DNA from: Glaciimonas sp. PCH181
Lineage (GTDB): Bacteria; Pseudomonadota; Gammaproteobacteria; Burkholderiales; Burkholderiaceae_D
Length of the DNA: 64,000 nucleotides
NCBI RefSeq assembly: GCF_003056055.1
Contig: NZ_PYFP01000003.1
Span: forward strand, 434,001 to 498,000
Reading direction: 5' to 3'
The translations under genes and the position numbers were made by a program. Below the pieces are notes generated by a model that saw only the letters and a list, made by a program, of their open reading frames with translations, was not told the DNA's origin and did not search any database. Of the stretch, positions 55,452 through 64,000 are shown piece after piece (within the stretch, counting starts at the first letter, position 1; each line of letters opens with the position of its first letter).

Positions 55452-55792
55452 GCGGCATGCATCGCAGTACTGGCCGCGCTTTATCCGGCCTCGCCCACAT
55501 CCGCCAGTCACTGGCCGACATCCTCACCACGCCGCTCGGCGCACGCGTGATGCGGCGCGACTATGGTTCCGAAGTGCCCGAGCTAATAGATCAGCCGTTA
55601 AATGGCGCAACCACCTTACGCCTGTATGCCGCCACCGCCCACGCAGTGCGATTGTGGGAACCGCGCATCCATCTGACCAGCGTGCAATTAGCGTTAAACA
55701 ACGATGGCAAAGCGACGTTGCTGCTGGATGGCATAGCCAATGAACAAAGCGTGCAACTGACCATTCCCGTCAAGCAAGAAGCCGCGCTATGA
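55448..55792 (+). CDS. P2 gpW-like baseplate protein
   Basis: The 114-residue gp25/W-type wedge protein has GLAHIRQSLADILTTPLGARVMRRDYGSEVPEL (in parts) and LRLYAATAHAVRLWEPRI as the family core. It has ATGA overlaps with gpV and gpJ. Confidence 0.94.
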   Translation: MSGMHRSTGRALSGLAHIRQSLADILTTPLGARVMRRDYGSEVPELIDQPLNGATTLRLYAATAHAVRLWEPRIHLTSVQLALNNDGKATLLLDGIANEQSVQLTIPVKQEAAL

Positions 55793-56676
55793 GTACCTCC
55801 GCAATTGATCTGTCGCAGCTGCCGGTGCCGAACATTATCGAAGCGCTCGACTTTGAGACAATTCTAGCCGCGCAGCTGGCCGACCTGATCGCACGCGATC
55901 CGGCCTTTAACGGCTTGCAAGAATCCGATCCCGCAATGAAGGTTTTACAAGTCACCGCCTACCGTGAATTACACGTGCGCCAACGCGTCAATGAAGCCGC
56001 CCGCGCCGTGATGCTGGCGTATGCAATGAAGGACGATCTCGATCATTTAGGCGCATTAATGGACGTGCCGCGTCTGCTGCTGTTACCCGCTGATCCAGAC
56101 AAAGGAAAGGATGCCGTCATGGAATCCGATGCTGATTTCAGAAAACGCATCCAGCTGGCCCCGCAAGGCTTCTCAGTCGCCGGTCCGGAAGGCGCCTATA
56201 TCTTCCATGCGCTGGGGGCCGATGGCAAGGTGCTGGATGCCTCCGCCACCAGTCCATCGCCCGGCGTAGTGGTCGTCACGGTGTTATCGCGAGAAGGTGA
56301 TGGCACCGCTTCGCCCGCATTAATTGACCGCGTCACCCGCCGCCTCGGTGCCGACGATGTACGTCCCTTAACCGACCATCTCATCGTCCGATCGGCGCAG
56401 ATTGTCGATTATCAGATTCGCGCTACGTTATTCACCTTTCCCGGTCCCGACGCAATGGTCGTCATTCAGGAAGCACAGCGACGGATGCAGCAATACGTCA
56501 CCGATGCCCACCGCATTGGCCGTGTACCGACGTTGTCCGGCATTTACGCGGCCTTACACGTGGCCGGGGTCCAGCGCGTGGCATTGACCGCACCGACCGC
56601 CGATCTGGCCGTGTCACATCTTCAGGCCTCGTATTGCGACGATATCGCGGTCACTTATGGCGGCGTCTATGAGTAA
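55789..56676 (+). CDS. P2 gpJ-like baseplate protein
   Basis: The 295-residue wedge protein of the gpJ family begins IDLSQLPVPNIIEALDFETI. It continues with REDL-type sequence around YRELHVRQRVNEAARAVMLAYA and the C-terminal VAGVQRVALTAPTADLAV. The baseplate contact with fibres is made by J and I. It overlaps gpI by 8 bp. Confidence 0.94.
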   Translation: MSTSAIDLSQLPVPNIIEALDFETILAAQLADLIARDPAFNGLQESDPAMKVLQVTAYRELHVRQRVNEAARAVMLAYAMKDDLDHLGALMDVPRLLLLPADPDKGKDAVMESDADFRKRIQLAPQGFSVAGPEGAYIFHALGADGKVLDASATSPSPGVVVVTVLSREGDGTASPALIDRVTRRLGADDVRPLTDHLIVRSAQIVDYQIRATLFTFPGPDAMVVIQEAQRRMQQYVTDAHRIGRVPTLSGIYAALHVAGVQRVALTAPTADLAVSHLQASYCDDIAVTYGGVYE

Positions 56677-57223
56677 GTCATGCAAGTCACTATTGCCACC
56701 GAACAGCACGCCGCAAGAACGTGCGCTGGAAGCAACCTTAGCCCGCATTTCAGACGTGCCGGTGCCACTGCGCCAACTCTATAACGCCGATACCTGCCCG
56801 ATCAATTTATTGCCGTGGCTGGCGTGGCAATTGTCGATAGACAACTGGAAACCGTACTGGAGCGAAGCCGTCCGCCGCGCCCGCGTGCGCAGCGCCATGA
56901 CCATCCATCGGCAAAAAGGCACCGCCAAATCGGTCAAGGATGTCGTCGCCGCTTTTGGTGGATCGATTCTTTTGCGGGAGTGGTGGCAGAAGACGCCAAT
57001 GGGCGCGCCGCACACCTTCGATTTGCTGATGACGTTGACCGGCGCAGGCGGACAAACGGCGACCGCCGCCTTTGTCGATGACGTCATCGCCGAGGTCAAC
57101 CGCACCAAACCAGTCCGCAGCCATTTTACGTTTACGCAAGGCACCCATACCCAGACCGCCATCGCCATCGTGACCGGGCTGCGCCCCGTAATCTATGCCC
57201 GTCTTAACCTTACCGAAGCCTGA
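56669..57223 (+). CDS. P2 gpI-like tail protein
   Basis: The 184 residues from MSKSCKSLLPPNSTPQERAL include LYNADTCPINLLPWLAWQLSIDNWKPYW (in parts) and HRQKGTAKSVKDVVAAFGG, characteristic of gpI. It links the baseplate to the tail fibre encoded next. Confidence 0.94.
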   Translation: MSKSCKSLLPPNSTPQERALEATLARISDVPVPLRQLYNADTCPINLLPWLAWQLSIDNWKPYWSEAVRRARVRSAMTIHRQKGTAKSVKDVVAAFGGSILLREWWQKTPMGAPHTFDLLMTLTGAGGQTATAAFVDDVIAEVNRTKPVRSHFTFTQGTHTQTAIAIVTGLRPVIYARLNLTEA

Positions 57224-57230
57224 TTACCCT

Positions 57231-59000
57231 ATGTCCGGACTCCACATCATGACCACCACCGCAGGGCGTGCCGCGCTGGTCAACGCCGCACACGACGGCA
57301 CCGCGCCGCTGACGATTGCAGAAATTGGCTTAACGGCCGCCGTTTTCACACCCAGCGAAGACATGACCAACTTGCCGGAGGAATTCAAACGCCTGCAAAC
57401 CATCTCCGGCGAAGTCGTTGCAGCAGACACGATCCACGTCACGATCCGCGACGATGGCACGGACACCTACACGGTCCGCGGCATTGGCTACTGGCTGAGC
57501 AATGGCGTACTGCTGGGCGTCTACGGACAACCCGAACCGATCTTAGAAAAGTCGGCGCAATCGATGTTGCTGTTATCTGCCGATACGATCTTTACCACCA
57601 TCAATGTAGCCGCGCTGACATTTGGCAACGCTAACTTTACCAATCCTCCGGCAAGTACTGAACGACAAGGTGTGGTTGCGTTGGCGACCGCAGTTGAAAC
57701 CGTTGCAGGTATAGATAGCGTGCGCGCCGTCACCCCGGCCGCACTAACCCCGGCGCTGGCCCACACTATCGCCACGCACAAAGCCGAAGCCGATCCACAT
57801 ACGCAATATCTGACGCCGGAACGCGGCAATAAACTGTATTTCCGCACCCTGGCGGCCTACACCAACAGTGACACTGATTGCGATACGCTGATGGAAACCG
57901 GCGTGCGCGAAGTCTCCGTCGCCAACGATCGCGGCATGCTCGCCCATACCCATTTGCCATCAGGCTGCGAGGGCTATGGCACGCTGATGACTGTCGTTGG
58001 CGGCGCGTTCATCCGTCAGGTCTATAGCGATGGCGGTCTCGCACAAAGAACGTGGGAACGTACCGGCTATCTGAATGAAGCACCGCCCTTCAAAGGCCGC
58101 CCCTGGAAACTGGCATGGGATACAGTGACCTTCGATCCGGCATCCAAACAAAATACGCTAGGCTTTAGCCCGGTGCAGCAAGGCACTGGCATTCAACAAA
58201 ATCCCAATATAGTCAAAATCGGCTGGGCAAAAAACAGTCTTAAAGCAACCGTCGATGCCACCGATCTGGGCGACTTTGTATTCCAGAACAGGCTGAACGC
58301 CGATCTTGCACATTACCTGCCGCTGACCGGCGGCAACGTCGATGCGCTGGCGATTGCTGGAAAGCGCGCATTGACGCAAGGACAAAACGGCACATTACCC
58401 GATGGCGGAACGCCAATCATTGCCGATATAAATACGCCCCCGATGGGCTGGGCCACCTACACGTTAGAAGCGACCGCAAACCGTCCCAGTGCGTATGGAC
58501 AAGTCTTCACTTCCTCGTTGAACGGCAGTATTGCGCCCGGTGGCGGTAACTGGCTTATGCAAAAGGCACATACCACCGATAACCAGATATTGACCCGCGT
58601 CAATATTAACGGTTGGACCGCATGGATCGAGGCGTGGACCGGCCAAAATTTTAATCCCGGCGATAAAGTCAGCGGCAGCGGCGGCATTCGGCTGCAATGG
58701 GAAGGGCGCAGTGGCAATCCGGCATGGGTGCACGGCGGCGATGATAATCCTGCCGATTGTGCGCTATATAACCCTGCCGGTTTTAGCGTCAATTACGCCA
58801 CCACAGCCAGTTATGCGCATCAACTGGCGGGACCGGGCGTACAAGAAAATACAATCGGCTCTTACCGACTCAACAAAAATCATACGTCATCCGAGGTGGG
58901 TGTCGGCACCTGGGAATTGCGCGGCGCGGCCTACGACTATGGCTCGGGCGGCGACGGCAACATCGGCACACGCATCTCTTTATGGCAAAGGGTCGGATAA
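57231..59000 (+). CDS. Tail fibre protein with pyocin-knob-like domains
   Basis: The 589-residue receptor-binding fibre (P2 gpH position) has an N-terminal attachment domain of P2 type (TTTAGRAALVNAAHDGTAPLTIAEIGLT, read in parts). The shaft carries two regions of the pyocin-knob kind: about residues 203-285 (DCDTLMETGVREV...RTWERTGYLN) and 400-470 (GWATYTLEATANRPSAYGQVF...NGWTAWIEAW). The Gly-rich C-terminus ends RISLWQRVG, a common fibre tip. It decides host range. The stop overlaps the chaperone start (TAATG). Confidence 0.88.
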   Translation: MSGLHIMTTTAGRAALVNAAHDGTAPLTIAEIGLTAAVFTPSEDMTNLPEEFKRLQTISGEVVAADTIHVTIRDDGTDTYTVRGIGYWLSNGVLLGVYGQPEPILEKSAQSMLLLSADTIFTTINVAALTFGNANFTNPPASTERQGVVALATAVETVAGIDSVRAVTPAALTPALAHTIATHKAEADPHTQYLTPERGNKLYFRTLAAYTNSDTDCDTLMETGVREVSVANDRGMLAHTHLPSGCEGYGTLMTVVGGAFIRQVYSDGGLAQRTWERTGYLNEAPPFKGRPWKLAWDTVTFDPASKQNTLGFSPVQQGTGIQQNPNIVKIGWAKNSLKATVDATDLGDFVFQNRLNADLAHYLPLTGGNVDALAIAGKRALTQGQNGTLPDGGTPIIADINTPPMGWATYTLEATANRPSAYGQVFTSSLNGSIAPGGGNWLMQKAHTTDNQILTRVNINGWTAWIEAWTGQNFNPGDKVSGSGGIRLQWEGRSGNPAWVHGGDDNPADCALYNPAGFSVNYATTASYAHQLAGPGVQENTIGSYRLNKNHTSSEVGVGTWELRGAAYDYGSGGDGNIGTRISLWQRVG

Positions 59001-59515
59001 TGACAAAGCAAAAAAACCCCTCCTCTCTCACTGACATCGCATCGGACCTGACACCGCCGGTGGCGTCTGCTTCGGTTGCCCCAGCGGACCGTTTTAGCTA
59101 TGCAGATGTCCGCAATCCAGTGCGACAAGCTAACGGCATTCTGTGCGAAGTCAAATTCGACGCCAATCCGGATTACTGGCTCTTTCTGGCTGCGCCATAC
59201 GATCCCGAAACACATGGCCGCGCCATTTATGCCGAATGCGTTGCCGGGCACTGGGGCGACGTTTCGGATTACTTCCCCACCGAAGCCGAGTTCTTCAACG
59301 CCGCCACAGAGCGCATCGAACGAGCATTGCACCATGCCAGCAGCGCCATCACCAAATACCAGGATCGCATCGATATCGACGATGCCAGTGCGACTGATAT
59401 CGCCTGCGCGCGCGCCTGGAAAATCTATCGCGTGGACTTACACCGCCTGCCCCGACAAAACCATTTTCCACACCGCATCACATGGCCGATCGCCCCCGAC
59501 GCGCCAGCGGATTAA
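59000..59515 (+). CDS. Tail fibre assembly chaperone (P2 gpG position)
   Basis: The 171 residues follow the fibre gene with a one-base overlap. The C-terminal ACARAWKIYRVDLHRLPRQ then WPIAPDAPAD is the familiar ending of tail-fibre assembly proteins. The N-terminal half is more variable, as expected because it pairs with the fibre tip. Its role is to fold or trimerise the fibre. Confidence 0.8.
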   Translation: MTKQKNPSSLTDIASDLTPPVASASVAPADRFSYADVRNPVRQANGILCEVKFDANPDYWLFLAAPYDPETHGRAIYAECVAGHWGDVSDYFPTEAEFFNAATERIERALHHASSAITKYQDRIDIDDASATDIACARAWKIYRVDLHRLPRQNHFPHRITWPIAPDAPAD

Positions 59516-59545
59516 CCCGACTACTGACCAATCACAGGAATCAAT

Positions 59546-60718
59546 ATGGCAACCGATTACCACCACGGCGTGCGCGTCATCGAAATCAATCAAGGCACGC
59601 GCCCGATCCGCACCATCAGCACCGCCGTCATCGGCTTAATTGCCACCGCCGGGGATGCCGATCCGGAGGCGTTCCCGTTAGACACGCCGGTACTGCTGAC
59701 CAACGTCATCGCCGCCCTCGGCAAAGCAGGCACGCAAGGCACGCTGCGTCGTGCCTTAGAAGCCATCGGCGCGCAAACCAAACCGTTCACCATTGTCGTC
59801 CGTGTCGCAGAAGGCGCAGACGACGCCGAAACCACCAGCAACGTGATCGGCACCGTCACCGCCAGCGGCAAATACACCGGCATCAAAGCATTGCTGGCCG
59901 CGCAAAGCAAACTCGGCATCAAGCCGCGCATTTTAGGTGCGCCCGGACTCGATACCAAACCTGTCACCAATGCGCTCGTCAGCGTGGCGCAACAACTGCG
60001 TGCGTTCGTCTACGCATCGGCCCACGGTTGCCTGACCAAAGAAGATGCCGTCGCCTATCGTAAAGATTTCGGCCAGCGCGAACTGATGCTGATGTGGCCG
60101 GATTTCATCAGTTGGGATACCGCCACCAACGCCGACACCAGCGTTCCGGCCGTCGCCTACGCGTTGGGCTTGCGCGCCAAAATCGACGAGGAAACCGGCT
60201 GGCACAAAACACTATCGAACATGGTCGTCAACGGCCCGACCGGCATCAGCAGCGACGTCTTCTGGGACCTGCAAGATCCGGCCACCGACGCCGGTTATCT
60301 GAATGGCAAAGAAGTCACCACCTTGATCAACAACGGCGGCTTTCGTTTCTGGGGATCGCGCACGTGTGAAGTGCCGGAATTTTTCTTCTTTGAGAACTAC
60401 ACCCGCACCGCGCAGGTATTAGCCGACACCATCGCCGAAGCCCACTTTAGTTATGTCGACAAGCCGCTGCATCCGTCGCTGGTCAAAGACCTGATCGAAA
60501 GCATCAATGCGAAATTTCGTGATCTCAAAGCGCAGGGATACATCATCGACGGCACCGCCTGGTATGACGAACAATTCAACAGCAAAGAAACGTTGAAGTC
60601 CGGCAAGCTGGCAATTGACTACGATTACACGCCCGTCCCGCCGTTAGAAAATCTGACCTTCCAGCAACGCATTACCGACCGTTATCTGGCCGATTTCGCC
60701 AGCCGCATCACGGCATAA
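59546..60718 (+). CDS. P2 gpFI-like contractile tail sheath protein
   Basis: The 390-residue sheath protein (P2 FI 396) has YHHGVRVIEINQGTRPIRTISTAVIGL (in parts) at the N-terminus. Also present are RFWGSRTCEVPEFFFFENYTRTAQVLADTI (in parts) and a C-terminal TFQQRITDRYLADF. This makes the virion a myovirus with a contractile tail. Rightward Arg/His-rich open frames in other registers here are shadows. Confidence 0.96.
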   Translation: MATDYHHGVRVIEINQGTRPIRTISTAVIGLIATAGDADPEAFPLDTPVLLTNVIAALGKAGTQGTLRRALEAIGAQTKPFTIVVRVAEGADDAETTSNVIGTVTASGKYTGIKALLAAQSKLGIKPRILGAPGLDTKPVTNALVSVAQQLRAFVYASAHGCLTKEDAVAYRKDFGQRELMLMWPDFISWDTATNADTSVPAVAYALGLRAKIDEETGWHKTLSNMVVNGPTGISSDVFWDLQDPATDAGYLNGKEVTTLINNGGFRFWGSRTCEVPEFFFFENYTRTAQVLADTIAEAHFSYVDKPLHPSLVKDLIESINAKFRDLKAQGYIIDGTAWYDEQFNSKETLKSGKLAIDYDYTPVPPLENLTFQQRITDRYLADFASRITA

Positions 60719-60745
60719 ACACGTCCTTACCAATCGGAAACTATC

Positions 60746-61255
60746 ATGGGCCTACCCCGCAAACTCAAAGACTTTAATCTCTTCAACGACGGCGCAGCCT
60801 ACATCGGGCTGGTGCCAGAACTGACCTTGCCCAAACTCAGCCGCAAGATGGAAGAGTACCGCGCCGGCGGCATGTCCGGCCCGGTCATGGTCGACATGGG
60901 CAACGAAGCATTGACGCTGGAATGGACCGCTGGCGGCCTGATCCTCGAAGCCCTTGCGCAATACGCCGCCAAATCGCATAACGCCGTCCAGCTGCGCTTC
61001 GCCGGTGCATTTCAGAATGACGACACCGGCGAAGTATCCGCAGTCGAAGTCGTCGTGCGCGGTCGCCATAAAGAAATCGATATGGGGTCGTGCAAGGTCG
61101 GTGACGACACCACGCATAAATTTACCACCGCCTGTAGTTACTACAAATTGACGGTCGATAACGTCGAACTGATCGAACTCGACTTCATGAACAGTATCGA
61201 AAAAATCAAGGGTCTCAGCGTCAACGACAGCCTGCGTAAAGCAATCGGCTTGTAA
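60746..61255 (+). CDS. P2 gpFII-like tail tube protein
   Basis: The 169-residue tube subunit has LPRKLKDFNLFNDGAAYIGLVPELTLPKL (in parts), MEEYRAGGMSGPVMVDMG and YYKLTVDNVELIELDFMN, all typical of gpFII (172 in P2). Confidence 0.96.
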   Translation: MGLPRKLKDFNLFNDGAAYIGLVPELTLPKLSRKMEEYRAGGMSGPVMVDMGNEALTLEWTAGGLILEALAQYAAKSHNAVQLRFAGAFQNDDTGEVSAVEVVVRGRHKEIDMGSCKVGDDTTHKFTTACSYYKLTVDNVELIELDFMNSIEKIKGLSVNDSLRKAIGL

Positions 61256-61307
61256 GCCAGACCACCCTCTTTATGTCATCCAACATCCACTAGAAAAAGA
61301 TCACACC

Positions 61308-61637
61308 ATGCCAAAAAATACCGCTGCAACAATCTCCGTCAATGCGAACTTCGTGACAGTCACTCTGGACGAACCACTCCAGCGCGGCGATACCGTCATC
61401 ACCACCATCCAGCTACGCAAACCAAAAGCCGGAGAACTACGCGGCGTCTCGCTAGTCGATGTCGCCAACCTCGATGTCATGGCGCTGCAAAAAGTCTTAC
61501 CCCGCATCACGCAACCGATCTTAACAACGCAAGACGTGAACAATCTCGACCTCGCCGATCTGATGGCGCTGGGTGCCGAGGTGGCCTATTTTTTAGCCAA
61601 GAAAGCGGATCGGAACATGGTCTCCCAGACTGTGTAG
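61308..61637 (+). CDS. P2 gpE-like tail assembly chaperone
   Basis: The 109-residue protein has VTLDEPLQRGDTVITTIQLRKPKAGELRG (in parts) and LDLADLMALGAEVAYFLAKK. In P2, E is made alone or as E+E' through -1 frameshifting; the slippery T6A at 61589-61595 allows the same here. Both forms help assemble tube subunits on the tape measure. Confidence 0.92.
   Translation: MPKNTAATISVNANFVTVTLDEPLQRGDTVITTIQLRKPKAGELRGVSLVDVANLDVMALQKVLPRITQPILTTQDVNNLDLADLMALGAEVAYFLAKKADRNMVSQTV
61589..61595 (+). promoter_or_regulatory. Programmed -1 frameshift site TTTTTTA
   Basis: In the gpE frame the bases read T TTT TTA, a textbook X-XXY-YYZ heptamer (codons Phe-Leu). The -1 frame is open from here through E' to 61762. 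P2 uses the equivalent T6G. Predicted fusion is 151 residues. Confidence 0.85.
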
Positions 61638-61645
61638 AAAACGCG

Positions 61646-61762
61646 ATGGCAGACATTGCCGTGGTGTTCCATTGGGACCCGGCGGCAATGGCTGATTTTG
61701 AGATCAGTGAATTAATGGACTGGCGTGAACGCGCCCGCCTGCGCAATACAGCAGAGCAATAA
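61646..61762 (+). CDS. E' part of the gpE+E' fusion (P2 GpE family)
   Basis: A 38-residue segment MADIAVVFHWDPAAMADFEI followed by SELMDWRERARLRN is the conserved GpE-family tail. It lies in the -1 frame relative to gpE and is reached by slippage at 61589-61595; the frame between is open. It could also start independently at the ATG 61646, but by analogy with P2 it is made mainly as the C-terminus of the fusion. Confidence 0.85.
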   Translation: MADIAVVFHWDPAAMADFEISELMDWRERARLRNTAEQ

Positions 61763-61809
61763 GCAGAACAATAAGTAGAGCCATAAACGAAAGAATAAGC
61801 GGAGTAAAA

Positions 61810-63366
61810 ATGGCGGACCTGAGACTACAAGTCATCCTGACAGCGCTGGACAAAGTTACCGGTCCGCTCAAAAAAATCCGGGGCGCAGCCACGCCCACGT
61901 CCAAGGCACTGAAAGCAACCCACGACAGACTAAAAGAACTGAACAAACAGCAAGGCGCAACCGGCAAGTTCCGTGAATTGCATGCCGGACTAATCGCCAC
62001 GTCAGACAAATTAAAGACCGCGCAAATCAAAGTGAATGATTTGGCGAAAGAACTTAAAGCGGTGGTGAACCCCACCAAAGAAATGACAAGAAGTTTCGAG
62101 AGCGCCCAAACAGCCGCCAAAAAACTCAAAGAACAATGCCATCAGGACCGGATCAAACTGCAAGGCCTGCGCGACGAGATGGCAAAAGCCGGGGTTCAGA
62201 CCGGCGCACTCCGTGGCGCGATCACCAATGCAGGCAAAAGCAGTGCTAATTTCGCGCAGCATCAACGCCAGTTGCGCACCGAGATCGCTGCCACCACCGC
62301 CAGAATGGAAGAACAAAAACGGCAACTGACCGCCGTCGCCCACCAGCAGGAACGCATGGCAAAAGTGCGCGCCCGGTTTGACAAAACCCGCCAATTTGCA
62401 GGCAAGGCGGCTACCGTCGGCGTAACCAGTGGCGCGTTAGGCGGCGGCCTGTTAATGGGCGCTAAAAGAATGCTCACGCCCGGCATCGACTTCAACGCCG
62501 CCATGTCCCGTGTGCAGGCATTGACCGGCCTCGATCAACGGTCCGGTGACTTCAAAGGGTTGCGTCAGCAATCGCGCGATCTGGGCGCGTCGTCCAGTTA
62601 CACCGCCACCGAAGCCGCACAAGGGCAAGGCTATCTGGCGATGGCAGGCTTCAGGCCCAAAGAGATTCTGCACGCCATGCCAACCATCTTATCGGTGGCA
62701 AAAGCGGGTGACAGTGACCTGGCGCGCACCGCCGATATCTCGTCGGATATCCTGACCAGTTTCGGTCTGCAAGCCGATCAGATGACCCGGGTCGGCGATG
62801 TGCTGACAATGACCTTTACGACCGCCAACACCAATCTGGAAATGCTGGGCGACACGATGAAATATGTCGGCCCGGTGGCAACAGCGGCGGGCATGTCGTT
62901 AGAACAGGCCTCGGCTATGGCGGGTCTATTGGGCAACGCCGGGATTAAAAGCAGTCAGGCCGGGACCACATTACGGTCGATGATCCTGCGGCTGGCTGCG
63001 CCCACTTCCAGGGCTGGTGCGGCCCTCAAAGAACTCGGCATCAATGCCCGCGATATGCAGGGCAATGTGCGCGATATTCCCAGCCTGTTGCGCGATGTCG
63101 CCACTGCCACCAAAAACATGGGCAGCGGCCAGCGGCTTGATTTCATCAAACAAATATTCGGTGAAGAACCCGCCGCCGGAATGGCCGCACTGATCGAAAA
63201 GCAAGGCGCCGAAGGGATCAACAAATACGTTGCCATCATCGAAAACGCCAAAGGCATCGCAAAAAAAAACGGCAGCCGTTATGGCCGAAAATTTAGCGGG
63301 CGACTTGCAAACGCTGAAATCCTCTTGGGAAGATCTGGGTATTACCGCATCGGATTCCATGGATAG
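61810..63366 (+). CDS. P2 gpT-like tape measure protein, N-terminal part before frame change
   Basis: The first 486 codons match a tape measure: MADLRLQVILTALDKVTGPLKKI, long coiled coils, then the TP901-type core (SYTATEAAQGQGYLAMAGF, LARTADISSDILTSFG). After the A9 run at 63261-63269 the frame continues as an unrelated tail (NGSRYGRKFSGRLANAEI) and stops at 63366. The proper continuation lies in the +1 frame. The protein sets tail length and is ejected during infection. As sequenced, the product is truncated to 518 residues. Confidence 0.85.
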   Translation: MADLRLQVILTALDKVTGPLKKIRGAATPTSKALKATHDRLKELNKQQGATGKFRELHAGLIATSDKLKTAQIKVNDLAKELKAVVNPTKEMTRSFESAQTAAKKLKEQCHQDRIKLQGLRDEMAKAGVQTGALRGAITNAGKSSANFAQHQRQLRTEIAATTARMEEQKRQLTAVAHQQERMAKVRARFDKTRQFAGKAATVGVTSGALGGGLLMGAKRMLTPGIDFNAAMSRVQALTGLDQRSGDFKGLRQQSRDLGASSSYTATEAAQGQGYLAMAGFRPKEILHAMPTILSVAKAGDSDLARTADISSDILTSFGLQADQMTRVGDVLTMTFTTANTNLEMLGDTMKYVGPVATAAGMSLEQASAMAGLLGNAGIKSSQAGTTLRSMILRLAAPTSRAGAALKELGINARDMQGNVRDIPSLLRDVATATKNMGSGQRLDFIKQIFGEEPAAGMAALIEKQGAEGINKYVAIIENAKGIAKKNGSRYGRKFSGRLANAEILLGRSGYYRIGFHG

Positions 63367-64000
63367 CCCGTTACGCAAGGTCACCAAGGAAATCACGGAA
63401 ATCATCCGCAACACCAGCAAGTGGATGCAAAACAATCCTGAACTGACCGCCACGCTGCTCAAAATTGCCCTTATCATCGGCGTCGTTCTGGCGGTCGTCG
63501 GCATGCTGGCGTTGGCACTGGCGACCATTGCCGTGCCTCTCGCCGTTGTCAAAGTGGCGTTCGGGATACTCGGCATTAAGGGCGGTGGCGTCGTCCGCGC
63601 AATCAAAAATATTGGTAAAGCGTTCTCTTTTGTTGGAAAATTGCTGCTGAGAAACCCCCTATTTATCGCCATTGCATTACTCGCCATCGCCGCCTATCTG
63701 ATTTATAAAAACTGGGAGCCGATCAAACAGTTTTTTAGTGATCTCTGGGATAAGGTCACCGCCATCTTTGAGATCGTATGGGACAAGATCAAAGCAATTT
63801 GCAAAGGGCTGTGGGATGACGTCAAAACCGCGTTCAGTGGCGGGATTGCGGGAGTCGGTGCGCTGATCCTCAACTGGTCGCCAATCGGACTGTTCTATAC
63901 CGCCTTTGCCGCAGTCATGCGCTATTTCGGGGTGGAGATGCCAGATAAATTTACAGAGTTTGGCGGCAACATCATTTCAGGACTGATCAAAGGCCTGCGC
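63269..64000 (+). CDS. gpT-like tape measure protein, continuation in +1 frame (cut by window edge)
   Basis: From 63269 the frame reads TAAVMAENLAGDLQTLKSSW and stays open to the last base. A hydrophobic segment (LLKIALIIGVVLAVVGMLAL) and Trp-rich repeats typical of P2 T follow (WEPIKQFFSDLWDKV, then FEIVWDKIKAICKGLWDDV). Joining to the N-terminal part needs eight rather than nine A at 63261-63269, or slippage there. The C-terminus is outside the window. Confidence 0.85.

Noticed and set aside
59482..60063. 193-codon Arg/His-rich frame within the tail sheath gene
   Set aside because: Alternate-frame shadow of gpFI; extreme Arg/His bias and no domain.

Overview
The window looks like the chromosome of a betaproteobacterium in Burkholderiales, most likely Oxalobacteraceae (a Collimonas/Glaciimonas/Herminiimonas/Herbaspirillum type). 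This rests on gene order: tkt next to gap; ribF-ileS-lspA-coaBC-dut; clpS-clpA, csp, icd and a RluE-type synthase together; rpsT divergent from murJ with a SirB1 gene behind it. Base composition is moderate (about half G+C by eye). The lineage is inferred; no rRNA gene is present.

Host part, about 1-38.9 kb. The left edge cuts the end of a Tad/Flp pilus locus (TadG-like and TadE-like proteins). It is followed by acetoacetate decarboxylase, a nitrilase-family amidase and the giant YhdP/AsmA-like envelope protein, all leftward, with glnE divergent from yhdP. Next are tkt-GNAT-gap (leftward), then rsmE, a YidB-like gene, ribF, ileS, lspA, coaBC, dut and a lipoprotein with a ruined M48 protease site. 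Then come clpS-clpA, a cold-shock gene, icd, rluE, a small secreted Ala/Pro/Lys-rich protein, a DUF192 protein, rpsT, murJ, a SirB1 protein, an Uup-type ABC-F ATPase and a HAD phosphatase. Strong hairpin terminators separate most units.

Accessory island, about 38.9-43.3 kb. This A+T-rich stretch carries hipBA behind an array of operator-like boxes. Next is a two-gene unit (glycine-zipper membrane protein plus ImmA/IrrE metallopeptidase) with an SOS-box-like sequence 23 bp upstream of its first start codon. Then comes a leftward gene with an RN-x3-H HEPN-like motif. This last gene lies beside a P2-like cos sequence, the place where P2 carries old/tin. The SOS-linked pair is the best candidate here for an undescribed system.

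P2-like prophage, about 43.3 kb to the right edge. The late region is almost complete in P2 order: Q and P leftward; O, N, M, L, X, lysis genes (two holin-like genes, M15 endolysin, nested Rz/Rz1), R, S, V, W, J, I, H, fibre chaperone, FI, FII, E/E' and T rightward. Cargo between S and V is a BrnT/BrnA toxin-antitoxin pair and an opposing com-DNA adenine methylase pair. A 104-bp MITE-like element sits between M and L. gpE has a T6A slippery heptamer leading into E'. The tape-measure gene T changes frame at a run of nine A residues. No integrase, repressor or replication gene is visible left of cos, so these are either beyond the right edge or lost.
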